A stretch of 64,000 bases of DNA from Pseudomonas sp. Bc-h (GTDB lineage Bacteria; Pseudomonadota; Gammaproteobacteria; Pseudomonadales; Pseudomonadaceae). This document shows positions 53,210-62,384 of this stretch, piece after piece. Numbering within the stretch: the stretch's first letter is position 1; each line of letters begins with the position of its first letter. The stretch lies in NCBI RefSeq assembly GCF_002080045.1, contig NZ_MUIN01000010.1, forward strand, positions 1 through 64,000, in the 5' to 3' direction. The notes beneath the pieces were generated by a model that did no database searches, was not told where the DNA came from, and was given only the letters and a program-made list of their open reading frames with translations. Both the position numbers and the translations under genes were made by a program.

Positions 53210-54181
53210 ATGGGCCGAGTTGTTGCTGCCGCGGTTTACAGCGCCGGGAAGAAAGTCACCGATATCACCCTCGACGAAGGGGCCGCCTGGGCCGCAAAGC
53301 CCGGGCATTTCGTCTGGATCGGCCTTGAGCAGCCCAACGCTCAGGAGCTGGCCACACTGCAAAAGCAGTTTTGCCTCCACGAACTGGCCATCGAAGATGC
53401 CCTGGAAGTGCACAGCCGCCCGAAGCTCGAAACCTTCGGCGACGCGTTGTTCATCGTCACCTATGCGCCTATCCGCGAAAACGGCAAGTTGATCTTCATC
53501 GAGACTCACATTTTCGCCGGCAAGGGTTACATCATCACCTCGCGCAATGGCGACTCGAAGTCCTATGGACTGGTGCGCCAACGTTGCGAGGCGCGGCCGT
53601 TGTTGCTGGAGCACGGCGAAGACTTCGTGCTGTACGCGTTGCTGGATTTCGTCACCGAGAACTATCAGCCGGTGACCGAGGCGATCCACTGCGAACTTGA
53701 AGAGCTGGAACACAGCGTACTGAGCACCGAACTCAACGAATCCGACATCCACCGCATTCACAGCCTGCGCCGCGACCTGCTGCGCCTGCGTCGCTACGTG
53801 GCGCCCATGGTGGAGATCGGCGAAGAACTGCAGAAGCTCAGCTTCCCCTTCATCGACAAGAACATGCGCCCCTACTTTCGCGACGTTGAAATCCATGTGA
53901 AGCGGCAGATGGAAGATTTGGCGAACCTGCGGGACATCGCCAGCCAGACGATTGAAATCGGGCTGCTACTGGAGTCATCGAGGCAAAGCCTGACCCAACG
54001 CAAATTCGCCGCGTGGGCTGCGATTCTGGCGTTTCCGACGGCGATTGCCGGGATTTACGGGATGAACTTTCAGAACATGCCGGAGCTGAGCTGGCATTAC
54101 GGCTACTTTGCCGTGTTGGGCGTGATTGTTGGCGGATGCGGGATTCTGTTTGCGAGCTTCAAGCGCTCGGGCTGGTTGTGA
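53210..54181 (+). CDS. corA: CorA-family magnesium/cobalt transporter
   Basis: The 323-residue protein has a large cytoplasmic N-terminal domain, a long stalk helix (residues about 200-250) and two C-terminal membrane helices. The selectivity motif GMN is present in IYGMNFQNMPELSWHYGY. It should take up Mg2+ (and Co2+/Ni2+) as a pentamer in the inner membrane. It starts about 70 bp after the acyltransferase gene and ends near a perfect palindrome. Confidence 0.92.
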   Translation: MGRVVAAAVYSAGKKVTDITLDEGAAWAAKPGHFVWIGLEQPNAQELATLQKQFCLHELAIEDALEVHSRPKLETFGDALFIVTYAPIRENGKLIFIETHIFAGKGYIITSRNGDSKSYGLVRQRCEARPLLLEHGEDFVLYALLDFVTENYQPVTEAIHCELEELEHSVLSTELNESDIHRIHSLRRDLLRLRRYVAPMVEIGEELQKLSFPFIDKNMRPYFRDVEIHVKRQMEDLANLRDIASQTIEIGLLLESSRQSLTQRKFAAWAAILAFPTAIAGIYGMNFQNMPELSWHYGYFAVLGVIVGGCGILFASFKRSGWL

Positions 54182-54194
54182 AGCACCCCACTCG

Positions 54195-54224
54195 CCTGTA
54201 GCAGTCCGGCCGGACTGCTACAGG
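54195..54224. repeat. Perfect 30-bp palindrome, family B, convergent gap
   Basis: CCTGTAGCAGTCCGG is followed immediately by its complement. It lies between the convergent corA and amidotransferase genes and probably acts as a bidirectional terminator or RNA-protecting hairpin as well as a REP. Confidence 0.8.
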
Positions 54225-54268
54225 GTTTGCGTGGAGTTCTCGAACCAGGGCAGCACCCGGCTCGGTTT

Positions 54269-54991
54269 TCACGCCACTTCAGGCTTGTTCGCCACAAACC
54301 GCATCATCCACTCCGCCACCGTGGCGCCGTGATGATCGTGCTCAAGGCTGGCGATGCCCTTGCTGTAGACCTGCTCACCCAACGCTTCCTGACGAATATC
54401 CAGCAAGGTGCGCGAGTAATCGTGGATGAATTCCGGATGACCCTGGAAGCACAGCACCTGATCGTTGATGTGGTAGGCGGCGAACTGGCAGAAGTCGCTC
54501 GAGGCAATCACCGTCGCGCCTTCCGGCAGTGCGGTGACCTGATCCTGATGGCTGATCAGCAGGGTCAGTTTGTCCATGGCAGGCGACATCCACGGCTGGG
54601 CCGGGGCCAAGGTGTAGTGATGAATGCCGACACCCCAACCTTGCGTCGCGCGCTCGGTCTTGCCGCCCAGCAACAGCGCCAGCAGTTGGTGGCCAAAGCA
54701 CACGCCCAACAGCTTATCGCCACGCGTGTAGCGCTCCAGCAGATAGGTCTTGAGGGTTTGAATCCAAGGGTCGGTGCCGAATGAGTCAGCTTTGGAACCG
54801 GTGACCAGATAGGCGTCGAAGCGCTCGTCATCCGGTGGGTAGTCGCCCTGCATGACGTTGTAGACGACGAATTCGGCAGGGATCGGCTGGCGGGAGAACA
54901 GGTTCTGGAACATGCGCCCGTAACCCTGATATTGATCGACCAGTTCCGGGCGAAGAACGTCGGTTTCCAGAATGCAGATGCGTAACGACAT
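54269..54991 (-). CDS. Class I glutamine amidotransferase (GMP synthase-like)
   Basis: The 240-residue product has the glutaminase triad: DKLLGVCFGHQLLALLLGGKTER with the nucleophile cysteine (about residue 93) and CFQGHPEFIHDYSR with the histidine and glutamate. It lacks a synthase domain, so it resembles stand-alone amidotransferases such as those in polyamine or GMP-synthase-like families. The start at 54991 follows AGGTATTTTT; the long upstream frame overlaps a REPIN and is not used. Confidence 0.83.
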   Translation of the reverse strand: MSLRICILETDVLRPELVDQYQGYGRMFQNLFSRQPIPAEFVVYNVMQGDYPPDDERFDAYLVTGSKADSFGTDPWIQTLKTYLLERYTRGDKLLGVCFGHQLLALLLGGKTERATQGWGVGIHHYTLAPAQPWMSPAMDKLTLLISHQDQVTALPEGATVIASSDFCQFAAYHINDQVLCFQGHPEFIHDYSRTLLDIRQEALGEQVYSKGIASLEHDHHGATVAEWMMRFVANKPEVA

Positions 54992-55126
54992 AAAAATACC
55001 TGAAGCGACAAGGCGAAAATGCGTATGCCCAAGCCTGCCTTGAAGCCTCAGGCAAGGCAAGGGCCGTTTGAGCCATGATGCCGCGGGTAACTGAACGGGC
55101 GCTGTAAGGTCACAAGATCGCCACCG

Positions 55127-55195
55127 CTGTAGCAGTACGGCTTGCCGGCGGGAGGTCATTGAGGTCACCACCGCCGGCAAGCCGGACTGCTACAG
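55127..55195. repeat. REPIN, family B
   Basis: CTGTAGCAGTACGGCTTGCCGGCGG is opposed by CCGCCGGCAAGCCGGACTGCTACAG. It lies between the leftward amidotransferase gene and the stop of the leftward FadJ-like gene. Confidence 0.8.
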
Positions 55196-55219
55196 GGTCG
55201 GGATTTACTCTTGAGGAGC

Positions 55220-57361
55220 TCAGAAAAGCCTGTCGTTGAGCGCCTTCTCCAAAAGCAATGCGGGCGGCTCGAAACGCTCTCCGTAGTGTTCGGCCAGGTA
55301 TTGCGCGCGGGCAATGAAATCCTTGAGCCCGTACTGGTTGATGAACTGCAGCGCGCCGCCGGTCCAGGCCGGAAAGCCGATGCCGAAGATCGAGCCAATA
55401 TTGGCGTCGGTGGTCGAGCGCAACACCCCTTCCTCCACGCAACGCACGGTTTCGATTGCCTGAATGAACAGCAAACGGTCCCGAATCTCCTGACCGGCGA
55501 TCTGCGCCCCGGGCTTCTCGAACCGGCTTTTGAGTTCAGGCCACAAACGTTTAGGCGCACCTTCTGGGTAATCGTAGAAGCCGCCACCTGCGGCCTTGCC
55601 CGCGCGCTTGTATTCGTTGAGCAGCAGATCGATCACCGCCGTGGCCGGATGATCGACAACGGTCTCGCCCTGCGCTTGCAGATCCTTGCGCGCCTGCTGA
55701 CGAATGTGGCTCATCAGGCTCAAAGACACTTCATCCGACACCGCCAAAGGCCCGACCGGCATTCCGGCCTTACGCGCTTCGGTTTCGATCATCACCGCCG
55801 AAACACCCTCACCGAGCATGGCGATGCCTTCGTTGGTGAAGGTAGCGAACACCCGTGAGGTGAAGAAGCCGCGGGCGTCGTTGACCACGATCGGGGTCTT
55901 GTTGATCTGCTGCACGAAGTCGAACGCGCGAGCCAGGGTCATGTCGTTGGTGCGCGCGCCCTTGATGATTTCCACCAGACGCATCTTGTCCACCGGGCTG
56001 AAGAAATGCATGCCGATAAAACGCTCCTGGCGGCTGACGGCTTGCGCCAGCCCGGTAATCGGCAGAGTCGACGTATTGGAAGCAATCACCGCATAAGGCA
56101 CGACCACCTGTTCGGCGGCGGCACTGACCTGCGCTTTGAGTTCGCGATCCTCGAACACGGCTTCGATGATCAGATCGCAGCCTTCCAGATCGCTGTCGCG
56201 GCCGGTGGTCTTGATGCGGCCCAATACCACATCCCGCTGTTCGGAACGCATCCGGCCATTGGCAACCTGTTTGTCGAGCAGGCGCACCGAGTAGTCCTTG
56301 CCCCTCTGCGCGGCGGCCAGATTGACGTCCTTGAGCACCACGTCGACTCCGGCCAACGCCGTGACGTAGGCAATGCCGCCCCCCATCATGCCGGCGCCCA
56401 GGACCCCGACCTTGCGCATGTGATAGACCGGTGGCGCCTTGGGCCGCGACTCGCCGGCATTGAGTTCGTTGAGCTGAAACCAGGTACCGATCATATTCTT
56501 GGAGATCTGGCCGGTGGTCAGCTCGGTGAAATACCGCGCTTCGATTTTCTCGGCGGTGTGAAAATCGACTTGCGCGCCTTCAACCGCAGCAGCGAGGATT
56601 TTCTCCGGTGCCGGGTAACAGCCTTGAGTCTTGCTGCGCAGAATCGAGGGCGCGATCGCCAGCATTTGCGCGACTTTCGGATGCGAAGGCGTACCACCGG
56701 GAATTTGAAACCCCGGCTCATCCCAGGCCTTGCTCGGCGAGGGGTTTGCCAGAATCCATTGGCGCGCTTTTGCCAGCAGCTCCTCGGCGTCGCTGGCGAG
56801 CTGATCGACCAGTCCGGCTTTTAGCGCCTGTTGGGCGCTCAGGGTCTTGCCTTCCATCAACAACGGCAGGGCCTTTTCCAGACCCAGCATACGCACCAGC
56901 CGCACCGTGCCGCCTCCACCGGGCAGCAAACCCAGCGTGACTTCGGGCAAGCCGAGGCGCACATGTTTGTCATCGAGGGCGATGCGCTGATGGCACGCCA
57001 GGCACAACTCCCAGCCGCCGCCCAACGCCGCGCCATTGATAGCCGCCACCACCGGTTTGCCGAAGGTCTCAAGCGCGCGAAGCTGCGCCTTGAGGTCCAG
57101 GGTCATCTGGTAAAACCACTGGGCGCGGGATGTGTCGACCTTAATCAGTTCATTGAGGTCGCCTCCGGCAAAGAAGGTCTTCTTCGCCGAGCGGATGATC
57201 ACGCCGACAATCTGATCCTTGTCCGCCTGCAATCGCTCAAGCGTTCCCCCCATGGCCTGACGGTAGGTCTGGTTCATGGTGTTGGCCTGCTGGCCGGGCA
57301 TGTCCAGAGTCAGCGTGACGATCTGATCGGGGCCGATTTCATACTGGATGGCGTCAGTCAT
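55220..57361 (-). CDS. Bifunctional enoyl-CoA hydratase/3-hydroxyacyl-CoA dehydrogenase
   Basis: The 713-residue FadB/FadJ-like protein has an N-terminal crotonase domain (residues 1-190; PVVAAINGAALGGGWELCLACHQRIALDD, with the glutamate-bearing oxyanion loop) and a C-terminal dehydrogenase with VGVLGAGMMGGGIAYVTALAG (NAD, about residue 320) and HFFSPVDKMRLVEIIKG (about residue 455). It performs the second and third steps of beta-oxidation. The start at 57361 follows CAGGAAGAACGACCGC. It lies 68 bp downstream of the thiolase gene. The arrangement matches the PA1736-PA1737 pair. Confidence 0.9.
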   Translation of the reverse strand: MTDAIQYEIGPDQIVTLTLDMPGQQANTMNQTYRQAMGGTLERLQADKDQIVGVIIRSAKKTFFAGGDLNELIKVDTSRAQWFYQMTLDLKAQLRALETFGKPVVAAINGAALGGGWELCLACHQRIALDDKHVRLGLPEVTLGLLPGGGGTVRLVRMLGLEKALPLLMEGKTLSAQQALKAGLVDQLASDAEELLAKARQWILANPSPSKAWDEPGFQIPGGTPSHPKVAQMLAIAPSILRSKTQGCYPAPEKILAAAVEGAQVDFHTAEKIEARYFTELTTGQISKNMIGTWFQLNELNAGESRPKAPPVYHMRKVGVLGAGMMGGGIAYVTALAGVDVVLKDVNLAAAQRGKDYSVRLLDKQVANGRMRSEQRDVVLGRIKTTGRDSDLEGCDLIIEAVFEDRELKAQVSAAAEQVVVPYAVIASNTSTLPITGLAQAVSRQERFIGMHFFSPVDKMRLVEIIKGARTNDMTLARAFDFVQQINKTPIVVNDARGFFTSRVFATFTNEGIAMLGEGVSAVMIETEARKAGMPVGPLAVSDEVSLSLMSHIRQQARKDLQAQGETVVDHPATAVIDLLLNEYKRAGKAAGGGFYDYPEGAPKRLWPELKSRFEKPGAQIAGQEIRDRLLFIQAIETVRCVEEGVLRSTTDANIGSIFGIGFPAWTGGALQFINQYGLKDFIARAQYLAEHYGERFEPPALLLEKALNDRLF

Positions 57362-57429
57362 GCGGTCGTTCTTCCTGAAGCTGTTCTTATATAGAAGTTG
57401 AACAATAAGCAGCGAATCATCGCTGGCGC

Positions 57430-58635
57430 TCACACCCGTTCGATGATCGTCGCAATCCCCATGCCACCGCCGACGCACAAGGTCGCCAGGCCATAGCGCA
57501 GCTGTCGTGCTTCGAGCTCGTCCAGCAATGTGCCCAGAATCATGCACCCGGTAGCACCCAGCGGATGCCCCAGGGCAATCGAGCCACCATTGACGTTGAC
57601 CTTGTCCGGATCGACGCCCATGTCCTTGATGAACTTGAGCACCACCGAGGCAAAGGCTTCGTTGACCTCGAACAGGTCGATGTCTTCGACCTTGAGCCCT
57701 GCCCGCGCCAGCGCCTTGCGGGTAGCGGGCGCAGGGCCGGTGAGCATGATGGTCGGATCGGTACTGGTGACTGCCGTGGCGACGATCCGCGCCCTGGGAC
57801 GCAACCCCAGCGCCTGACCCTTTTGCGCCGAACCAAGCAACATCAGCGCAGCGCCGTCGACGATGCCGGAACTGTTGCCGGGGGTGTGTATGTGTTCGAT
57901 GCGTTCGACATGGCTGTAAACGCGCAACGCGGTGGCGTCGTAGCCCAACTGGCCAATGGTTTCGAAACTGGGCTTGAGCTTGCCCAGCCCTTCAAGTGTG
58001 GAGTCGCCGCGGATGAATTCGTCGTGGCCCAGCAACAACATGCCGTTCTGATCAGTGACAGGGACCAGGGAGCGCTTGAAGGCACCGTTCTCGCGAGCTC
58101 GCGCAGCTTTCTGTTGAGACTGCAGGGCGAAACTGTCGACGTCGTGACGACTGAATCCTTCAAGCGTGGCGATCAGATCGGCACCAATACCCTGCGGGGT
58201 GAAATGCGTATGCAGGTTGGTTTGCGGGTCCAGCACCCACGCGCCGCCATCGCTGCCCATGGGAACCCGCGACATGGACTCCACGCCGCCAACCACGACC
58301 AGATCCTCAAAACCGGACCGGACCTTCATTGCCCCCAGGTTCACGGCTTCCAGGCCCGAGGCGCAGAAGCGGTTGATTTGCACGCCCGCCACGTTGACAG
58401 CCCAGTCGGCCACCAATGCAGCCGTCTTGGCGATGTCGGCGCCCTGGTCGCCGACCGGTGTCACGCAGCCCAGCACGATGTCGTCAACCTGACGGGTGTC
58501 CAGTTGATTGCGCGACTGCAGGGCCGTCAACAGGCCCGCCACCAGATTCACCGGTTTGACGCTGTACAGCGCTCCATCGGCCTTGCCCTTGCCTCGGGGG
58601 GTGCGCAACGCATCGAAAATAAACGCTTCGCTCAT
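57430..58635 (-). CDS. Acetyl-CoA acetyltransferase (thiolase)
   Basis: This 401-residue thiolase has the active-site cysteine in [21 protein letters not shown] (about residue 90), the histidine in [22 protein letters not shown] (about residue 350), and the second cysteine in [19 protein letters not shown]. It forms the final beta-oxidation step with the adjoining dehydrogenase. ATG codons lie in tandem at 58638 and 58635; the second is better spaced from AGGA. Confidence 0.92.
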   Translation of the reverse strand: MSEAFIFDALRTPRGKGKADGALYSVKPVNLVAGLLTALQSRNQLDTRQVDDIVLGCVTPVGDQGADIAKTAALVADWAVNVAGVQINRFCASGLEAVNLGAMKVRSGFEDLVVVGGVESMSRVPMGSDGGAWVLDPQTNLHTHFTPQGIGADLIATLEGFSRHDVDSFALQSQQKAARARENGAFKRSLVPVTDQNGMLLLGHDEFIRGDSTLEGLGKLKPSFETIGQLGYDATALRVYSHVERIEHIHTPGNSSGIVDGAALMLLGSAQKGQALGLRPRARIVATAVTSTDPTIMLTGPAPATRKALARAGLKVEDIDLFEVNEAFASVVLKFIKDMGVDPDKVNVNGGSIALGHPLGATGCMILGTLLDELEARQLRYGLATLCVGGGMGIATIIERV

Positions 58636-58739
58636 CATGTTCCTCGCTGCCCTGCTGGAATATTTTTTACCGCTGACACCATAACTGTCACACCGCATGT
58701 TGCAATGATCAAAGTGCTCAGCTCGCTTGACTGTGAGGA

Positions 58740-59101
58740 AGGTTAGCCGGTTGTAGGAAGTTTCGGACTCAGACGAACGGTAGTGAGCTATCGGACGTGA
58801 ATCGTTTCGCCTCAACGTGTCTAGCAAGGGAGTGTTAAATGCTAGCCAAAGGCCTTATGACCGTTTTCCCTAACCAGATGGAATTACTCATATCAAACCG
58901 ATCTAAGTCGCGTCGCACGTGGGCTCTAAGGTTAAGTCAGTAGCAGAGGCGCAATAAAAAAGATTCTTCAAGCGCCGCCGTCCACGATCCGTATTGTCGG
59001 GACACCTGCTCTTTCGCTTTCACCTTTGCCAGCTGCCGCTTCTTTCCATAACGAAGCAGTGAGCTTTTGTCGCTCAGGAATAACAAAAAAAGGCACGCGC
59101 C
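58740..59101. other. Intergenic gap before the small peptide
   Basis: About 360 bp without a convincing gene. No REP pair was seen. It is locally AT-rich near 58900-58970 and should hold the promoters of the leftward thiolase operon and the rightward small genes. Confidence 0.4.
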
Positions 59102-59197
59102 ATGTTCAAACATTCGAAAGTACGTCAAGCCGGATTGATTGTTTTCGCCACCACACTCTTGCTGATTTTGCCGAACCTGACTCGTTTGGTTGGCTGA
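59102..59197 (+). CDS. Candidate 31-residue single-pass membrane peptide
   Basis: ATG at 59102 opens a 31-codon frame ending in TGA at 59197: a positively charged start (MFKHSKVRQ) followed by one hydrophobic helix (LIVFATTLLLILPNL). AAAAAAGG lies about 10 nt upstream. It fits the form of small bacterial membrane proteins, and the positive-inside rule places its N terminus in the cytoplasm. I cannot name a family. A chance frame is possible. Confidence 0.45.
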   Translation: MFKHSKVRQAGLIVFATTLLLILPNLTRLVG

Positions 59198-59269
59198 TCT
59201 TTTCCATACGCGCTTGCGACAGACCGCATTTGTGCCAACCTTCCTGCATCATCGCAGGGAGATAAGCAG

Positions 59270-59641
59270 ATGCGTCAGTGGCTGGCAGTTTTCGCACTGG
59301 GTGCAAGCATAGCGGCACACGCCGGCCCGGTTCAGCAGGCCGAGGCGGTGGCCGCGATCAAGGAGGGCAAGCTCGCCATCGATGTGCGCAGTCAAAGCGA
59401 TTACGAGTCCGGCACAGTGCTCAACGCTGTGCGGGTCGATGATCGGCGTCTGGTCAACCAGCTCAAGCAGGTGATGACCGACCGCAATCTGGTGCTGGTG
59501 ATTTTCAGCTCGAGCGACGCCCGCGCGGGCAAAGCACAGGACAAGCTGATAAAAGCCGGTTACACCAGTATCATCAACGGCGGTTCCTACGACGAACTGC
59601 ACAACGCGCTGTACGACGTCACCGACGATCCTGCGGAGTAA
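59270..59641 (+). CDS. Exported rhodanese-like protein without catalytic cysteine
   Basis: The 123-residue product has a signal peptide (MRQWLAVFALGASIAAHAG) and a rhodanese-like domain (AIDVRSQSDYESGTVLNAVRV, then VLVIFSSSDARAGKAQDKLIKAGYTSIINGGSYDEL). The loop that normally holds CxxGxR reads SSSDARAG, so the catalytic cysteine is absent and sulfurtransferase activity is unlikely. It is 8 bp upstream of the cytochrome c gene, suggesting a joint periplasmic role. Confidence 0.8.
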   Translation: MRQWLAVFALGASIAAHAGPVQQAEAVAAIKEGKLAIDVRSQSDYESGTVLNAVRVDDRRLVNQLKQVMTDRNLVLVIFSSSDARAGKAQDKLIKAGYTSIINGGSYDELHNALYDVTDDPAE

Positions 59642-59649
59642 CAACCATC

Positions 59650-60459
59650 TTGCGCTCATCTCTTCTGATGCTGGCGGGCTTGCTGCTCGCCCTCCCCGTT
59701 CATGCTGCACAGCTGACTGTCAACCTCGCCAACGGCTCCCGCACCTGGAACACCGGGCAACTGCTGAAACACCCTCAAGCCAAAGACATCGATATTCCTG
59801 ACGACGTGTCCTACAAACGCGCCATGCACTATCGCGCGGTGCCGCTGGCAGTCTTGCTGGAAGGCGTTTCGGGCGATGCTCATCTGCAGGCGGTGGCCAC
59901 CGACGGCTTCGCGGCAGAGATGCCTGCCGCACCGTTGCTGCAAACCACCGGTTCTCAGGCCTGGCTGGCGATTGAAGACCCTGAGCATCCCTGGCCGGGG
60001 CTGAGCAAGGACAAACCGAGTGCCGGGCCGTTCTATCTGGTCTGGACCCACCCGGCCGCCAGCAGGATCAGCCCCGAACAGTGGCCCTACGCAGTCGGCA
60101 AGTTTCGATTGCTGGCCTCGGTTGCCGAACGGTTTCCGGCCATGCTGCCGGATCCGAAGCTGGCGGCGGACGATTCGGTGAACAAGGGTTTCGCGCTGTT
60201 TCAGAAGAACTGCTTCGCCTGCCATCGCCTGAACGGCGCCGGGGATTCGCAGCTCGGCCCAGACTTGAACACCCCCCATAATCCGACCGAGTACTTCGCG
60301 GCGGATTACCTGAAACTGTACATCCGCAACCCCCAAAACCTGCGCCAGTGGCCGCAGGCGAAGATGCCGGCGATCACGCCAGAGGTCTTATCGGATGAGG
60401 AGTTGGGGCAAGTGGTGAGTTACCTGAAGCATATGGCGGGGCGCAAAGTCAGTCAGTAA
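59650..60459 (+). CDS. Periplasmic c-type cytochrome with extra N-terminal domain
   Basis: This 269-residue protein starts (TTG at 59650, GGAG upstream) with a signal peptide (LLMLAGLLLALPVHA). Residues about 20-165 form a domain with NGSRTWNTGQLLKHP and YRAVPLAVLLEGV, reminiscent of molybdopterin-oxidoreductase-like domains. The C-terminal cytochrome c has the haem site KNCFACHRLNGAGDSQLGPDLN (CxxCH about residue 191) and a methionine ligand candidate in AKMPAITPEVLSD. It probably carries electrons in the periplasm; the partner is unknown. Confidence 0.8.
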   Translation: MRSSLLMLAGLLLALPVHAAQLTVNLANGSRTWNTGQLLKHPQAKDIDIPDDVSYKRAMHYRAVPLAVLLEGVSGDAHLQAVATDGFAAEMPAAPLLQTTGSQAWLAIEDPEHPWPGLSKDKPSAGPFYLVWTHPAASRISPEQWPYAVGKFRLLASVAERFPAMLPDPKLAADDSVNKGFALFQKNCFACHRLNGAGDSQLGPDLNTPHNPTEYFAADYLKLYIRNPQNLRQWPQAKMPAITPEVLSDEELGQVVSYLKHMAGRKVSQ

Positions 60460-60484
60460 TCGGATGATCCGCCTGCCAGACTTA

Positions 60485-60554
60485 CCTGTAGCACCCGGCT
60501 TGCCGGCGGAGGCGATCTGGGGAAAGCCACCGCCGGCGAGCCGGACCGCTACAC
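60485..60554. repeat. REPIN, family B
   Basis: CCTGTAGCACCCGGCTTGCCGGCGG is opposed by CCGCCGGCGAGCCGGACCGCTACAC. It lies in the convergent gap between the cytochrome and transglutaminase genes. Confidence 0.75.
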
Positions 60555-60567
60555 AATCACCGTGCGA

Positions 60568-61416
60568 TCAGGACTGGCGTTGCACCTGCATCTGCACCAC
60601 CGGTTTGGGCGCGGCAGCCACGGGCATTGCCACCGGCGCCGTCGGTGATACCACCACCTTGGCGTGCATCTGCTCGCAACCACCGCCACGGCGCATTCCG
60701 CGCACAGGACAAGCGTCCAGATAATCCAGGCCCACCGCGAGCTTCAGGTGACGCTCCGGAATCGCCAGTTGGTTGGTCACATCGAAGCTGTACCAGGCGT
60801 CATCAATCCAGGCTTCTGCCCAGGCGTGGCTGGCCAGGTGCTCGCTGCTGTCGCTGTACAGGTAGCCCGACACATAACGCGCCGGCACACCAAGACTGCG
60901 CGCGCAGGCCAGAAATGCATGGGTGTGGTCCTGACAGACACCGGCGCCGTTGGCAAACGCCTGGGCAGCGCTGGTATCGACCGCGGTTGCGCCGGGCGTG
61001 TACGTGATGTGCTGATTCAACGCCTGCATCAGGTCGATCAAGGCATTGCGGTCGGTGCGTTTTTTCGTCTCTTTGGCGGCGAAGGCACGAATCGCCTCGT
61101 CCGCTTCAGTCAGGCGAGTGAAGCGCAGGAACGGCAGCGATGACTGGCTTTCATGCTCCGCTTCGCGTTTCTCGTCGATTTCAACCTGCCCCCGCGCACC
61201 GATGACGATGGCTTCATGGGGTTCGTCCATGGTCAGCACATGCAGGATATTGCCGAACGGATCGACCTGCGCGCGCACCGGGCGCGGCAGTGCCAGTTGC
61301 CAGCTGAGCACCTGCTGACGCTCGCTGTCGTGAGGGGTCAGACGCAAATACTGGATGCTGGCGCGGACCTGATCGTCGTAGTGATAAGTGGTCTCGTGGC
61401 TAATTGAGAGTCTCAT
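60568..61416 (-). CDS. Transglutaminase-like protein
   Basis: The 282-residue protein has an N-terminal beta region (LSISHETTYHYDDQVRASIQYLRLTPHDSERQ) and a transglutaminase-like cysteine protease core with the triad in GAGVCQDHTHAFLACARSLGVPARYVSGYLY (Cys), ASHAWAEAWID (His) and WYSFDVTN (Asp). It ends with a short Pro/Ala-rich tail. In this operon, found widely in proteobacteria, it accompanies an alpha-E protein and an ATP-grasp ligase; the system is thought to make or break a peptide-like bond. Its start overlaps the alpha-E stop by 4 bp. Confidence 0.87.
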   Translation of the reverse strand: MRLSISHETTYHYDDQVRASIQYLRLTPHDSERQQVLSWQLALPRPVRAQVDPFGNILHVLTMDEPHEAIVIGARGQVEIDEKREAEHESQSSLPFLRFTRLTEADEAIRAFAAKETKKRTDRNALIDLMQALNQHITYTPGATAVDTSAAQAFANGAGVCQDHTHAFLACARSLGVPARYVSGYLYSDSSEHLASHAWAEAWIDDAWYSFDVTNQLAIPERHLKLAVGLDYLDACPVRGMRRGGGCEQMHAKVVVSPTAPVAMPVAAAPKPVVQMQVQRQS

Positions 61417-62372
61417 GCAGCCTCCAGGTAAGAAGTGTGAATGACGTTACCCAGTTGGGCCAACAGCGGAATGAATTCGTTCAACCATTCGTGCAGGCCT
61501 TCGCCGAGGATTTCATCGATGCCGGTGTAGCGCAAACGCGCATCCAGCTCGGCCGCCAGACGTTGCGCAGGACGACCATTGGCGCCGGGCAGGCTGGCGA
61601 GAATCATGTCCAGTTCTTCGAGACAGGCGCGCAGCGAACGTGGGATATCGGCGCGCAACAGCAACAACTCGGCGACCTGACGCGCCCCCGGTGCATCGCG
61701 GTAAACCTCGGTGTACGCCTCGAACGACGACAGCGCGCGCAGCAAGGCACTCCACTGGTAGTAACCGGCAGCCGAGCTGTCCGCCGCCGCGTTGGCCGAA
61801 GGCCCGCGCAGCTCCAGCATTTCGTAACGGGCATCGAGCATGCGCAACGTGTTGTCGGCGCGCTCGATGAACGTCCCCAGACGGATGAAACGGAACGCAT
61901 CGTTGCGCATGATGGTGCCGTAGGTCGCACCGCGAAACAGGTGCGAGCGCTCCTTGACCCACTCACAGAACCGGCTCATGCCATAACGGCTCAGGCCCTG
62001 TTCAGCGATGCCGCGAATTTCCAGGTACGTGGCGTTGATGTTTTCCCACATGTCCGCGGTAATGCGCCCACGCACTGCGTGGGCGCTGGCCCGCGCCGCG
62101 CCCAGACAGCTGAAGATGCTGGCCGGGTTGCTGGCGTCCAGGGCGAAGAAATGCAGTAAGCGCTCGGCATGCAACTCGCCATGGCGCTCCAGATAATCGT
62201 CCAGGGTTCCGGTGATCAGCAGAGGCATGGCGATTTCGTTGAGACCATCCCCGCGTCCGTCCTGAGGCATCAACGACAACGAGTAACTGACGTCCAGCAT
62301 CCGCGCGAGGTTTTCCGCCCGCTCCAGGTACCGCGACATCCAATATAAATCCGAGGCAGTTCTACTTAGCAT
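61413..62372 (-). CDS. Alpha-E domain protein
   Basis: This 319-residue all-helical protein has the alpha-E family pattern: MLSRTASDLYWMSRYLERAENLARMLDVSYSL at the N terminus and FEAYTEVYRDAPGARQVAELLLLRADIPRSL in the middle. It has no recognised catalytic residues. It is co-encoded with the ATP-grasp ligase (12 bp upstream) and the transglutaminase (4-bp overlap), a conserved triad, and probably forms a complex with them. Confidence 0.88.
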   Translation of the reverse strand: MLSRTASDLYWMSRYLERAENLARMLDVSYSLSLMPQDGRGDGLNEIAMPLLITGTLDDYLERHGELHAERLLHFFALDASNPASIFSCLGAARASAHAVRGRITADMWENINATYLEIRGIAEQGLSRYGMSRFCEWVKERSHLFRGATYGTIMRNDAFRFIRLGTFIERADNTLRMLDARYEMLELRGPSANAAADSSAAGYYQWSALLRALSSFEAYTEVYRDAPGARQVAELLLLRADIPRSLRACLEELDMILASLPGANGRPAQRLAAELDARLRYTGIDEILGEGLHEWLNEFIPLLAQLGNVIHTSYLEAA

Positions 62373-62384
62373 TGGCAGGCATCC

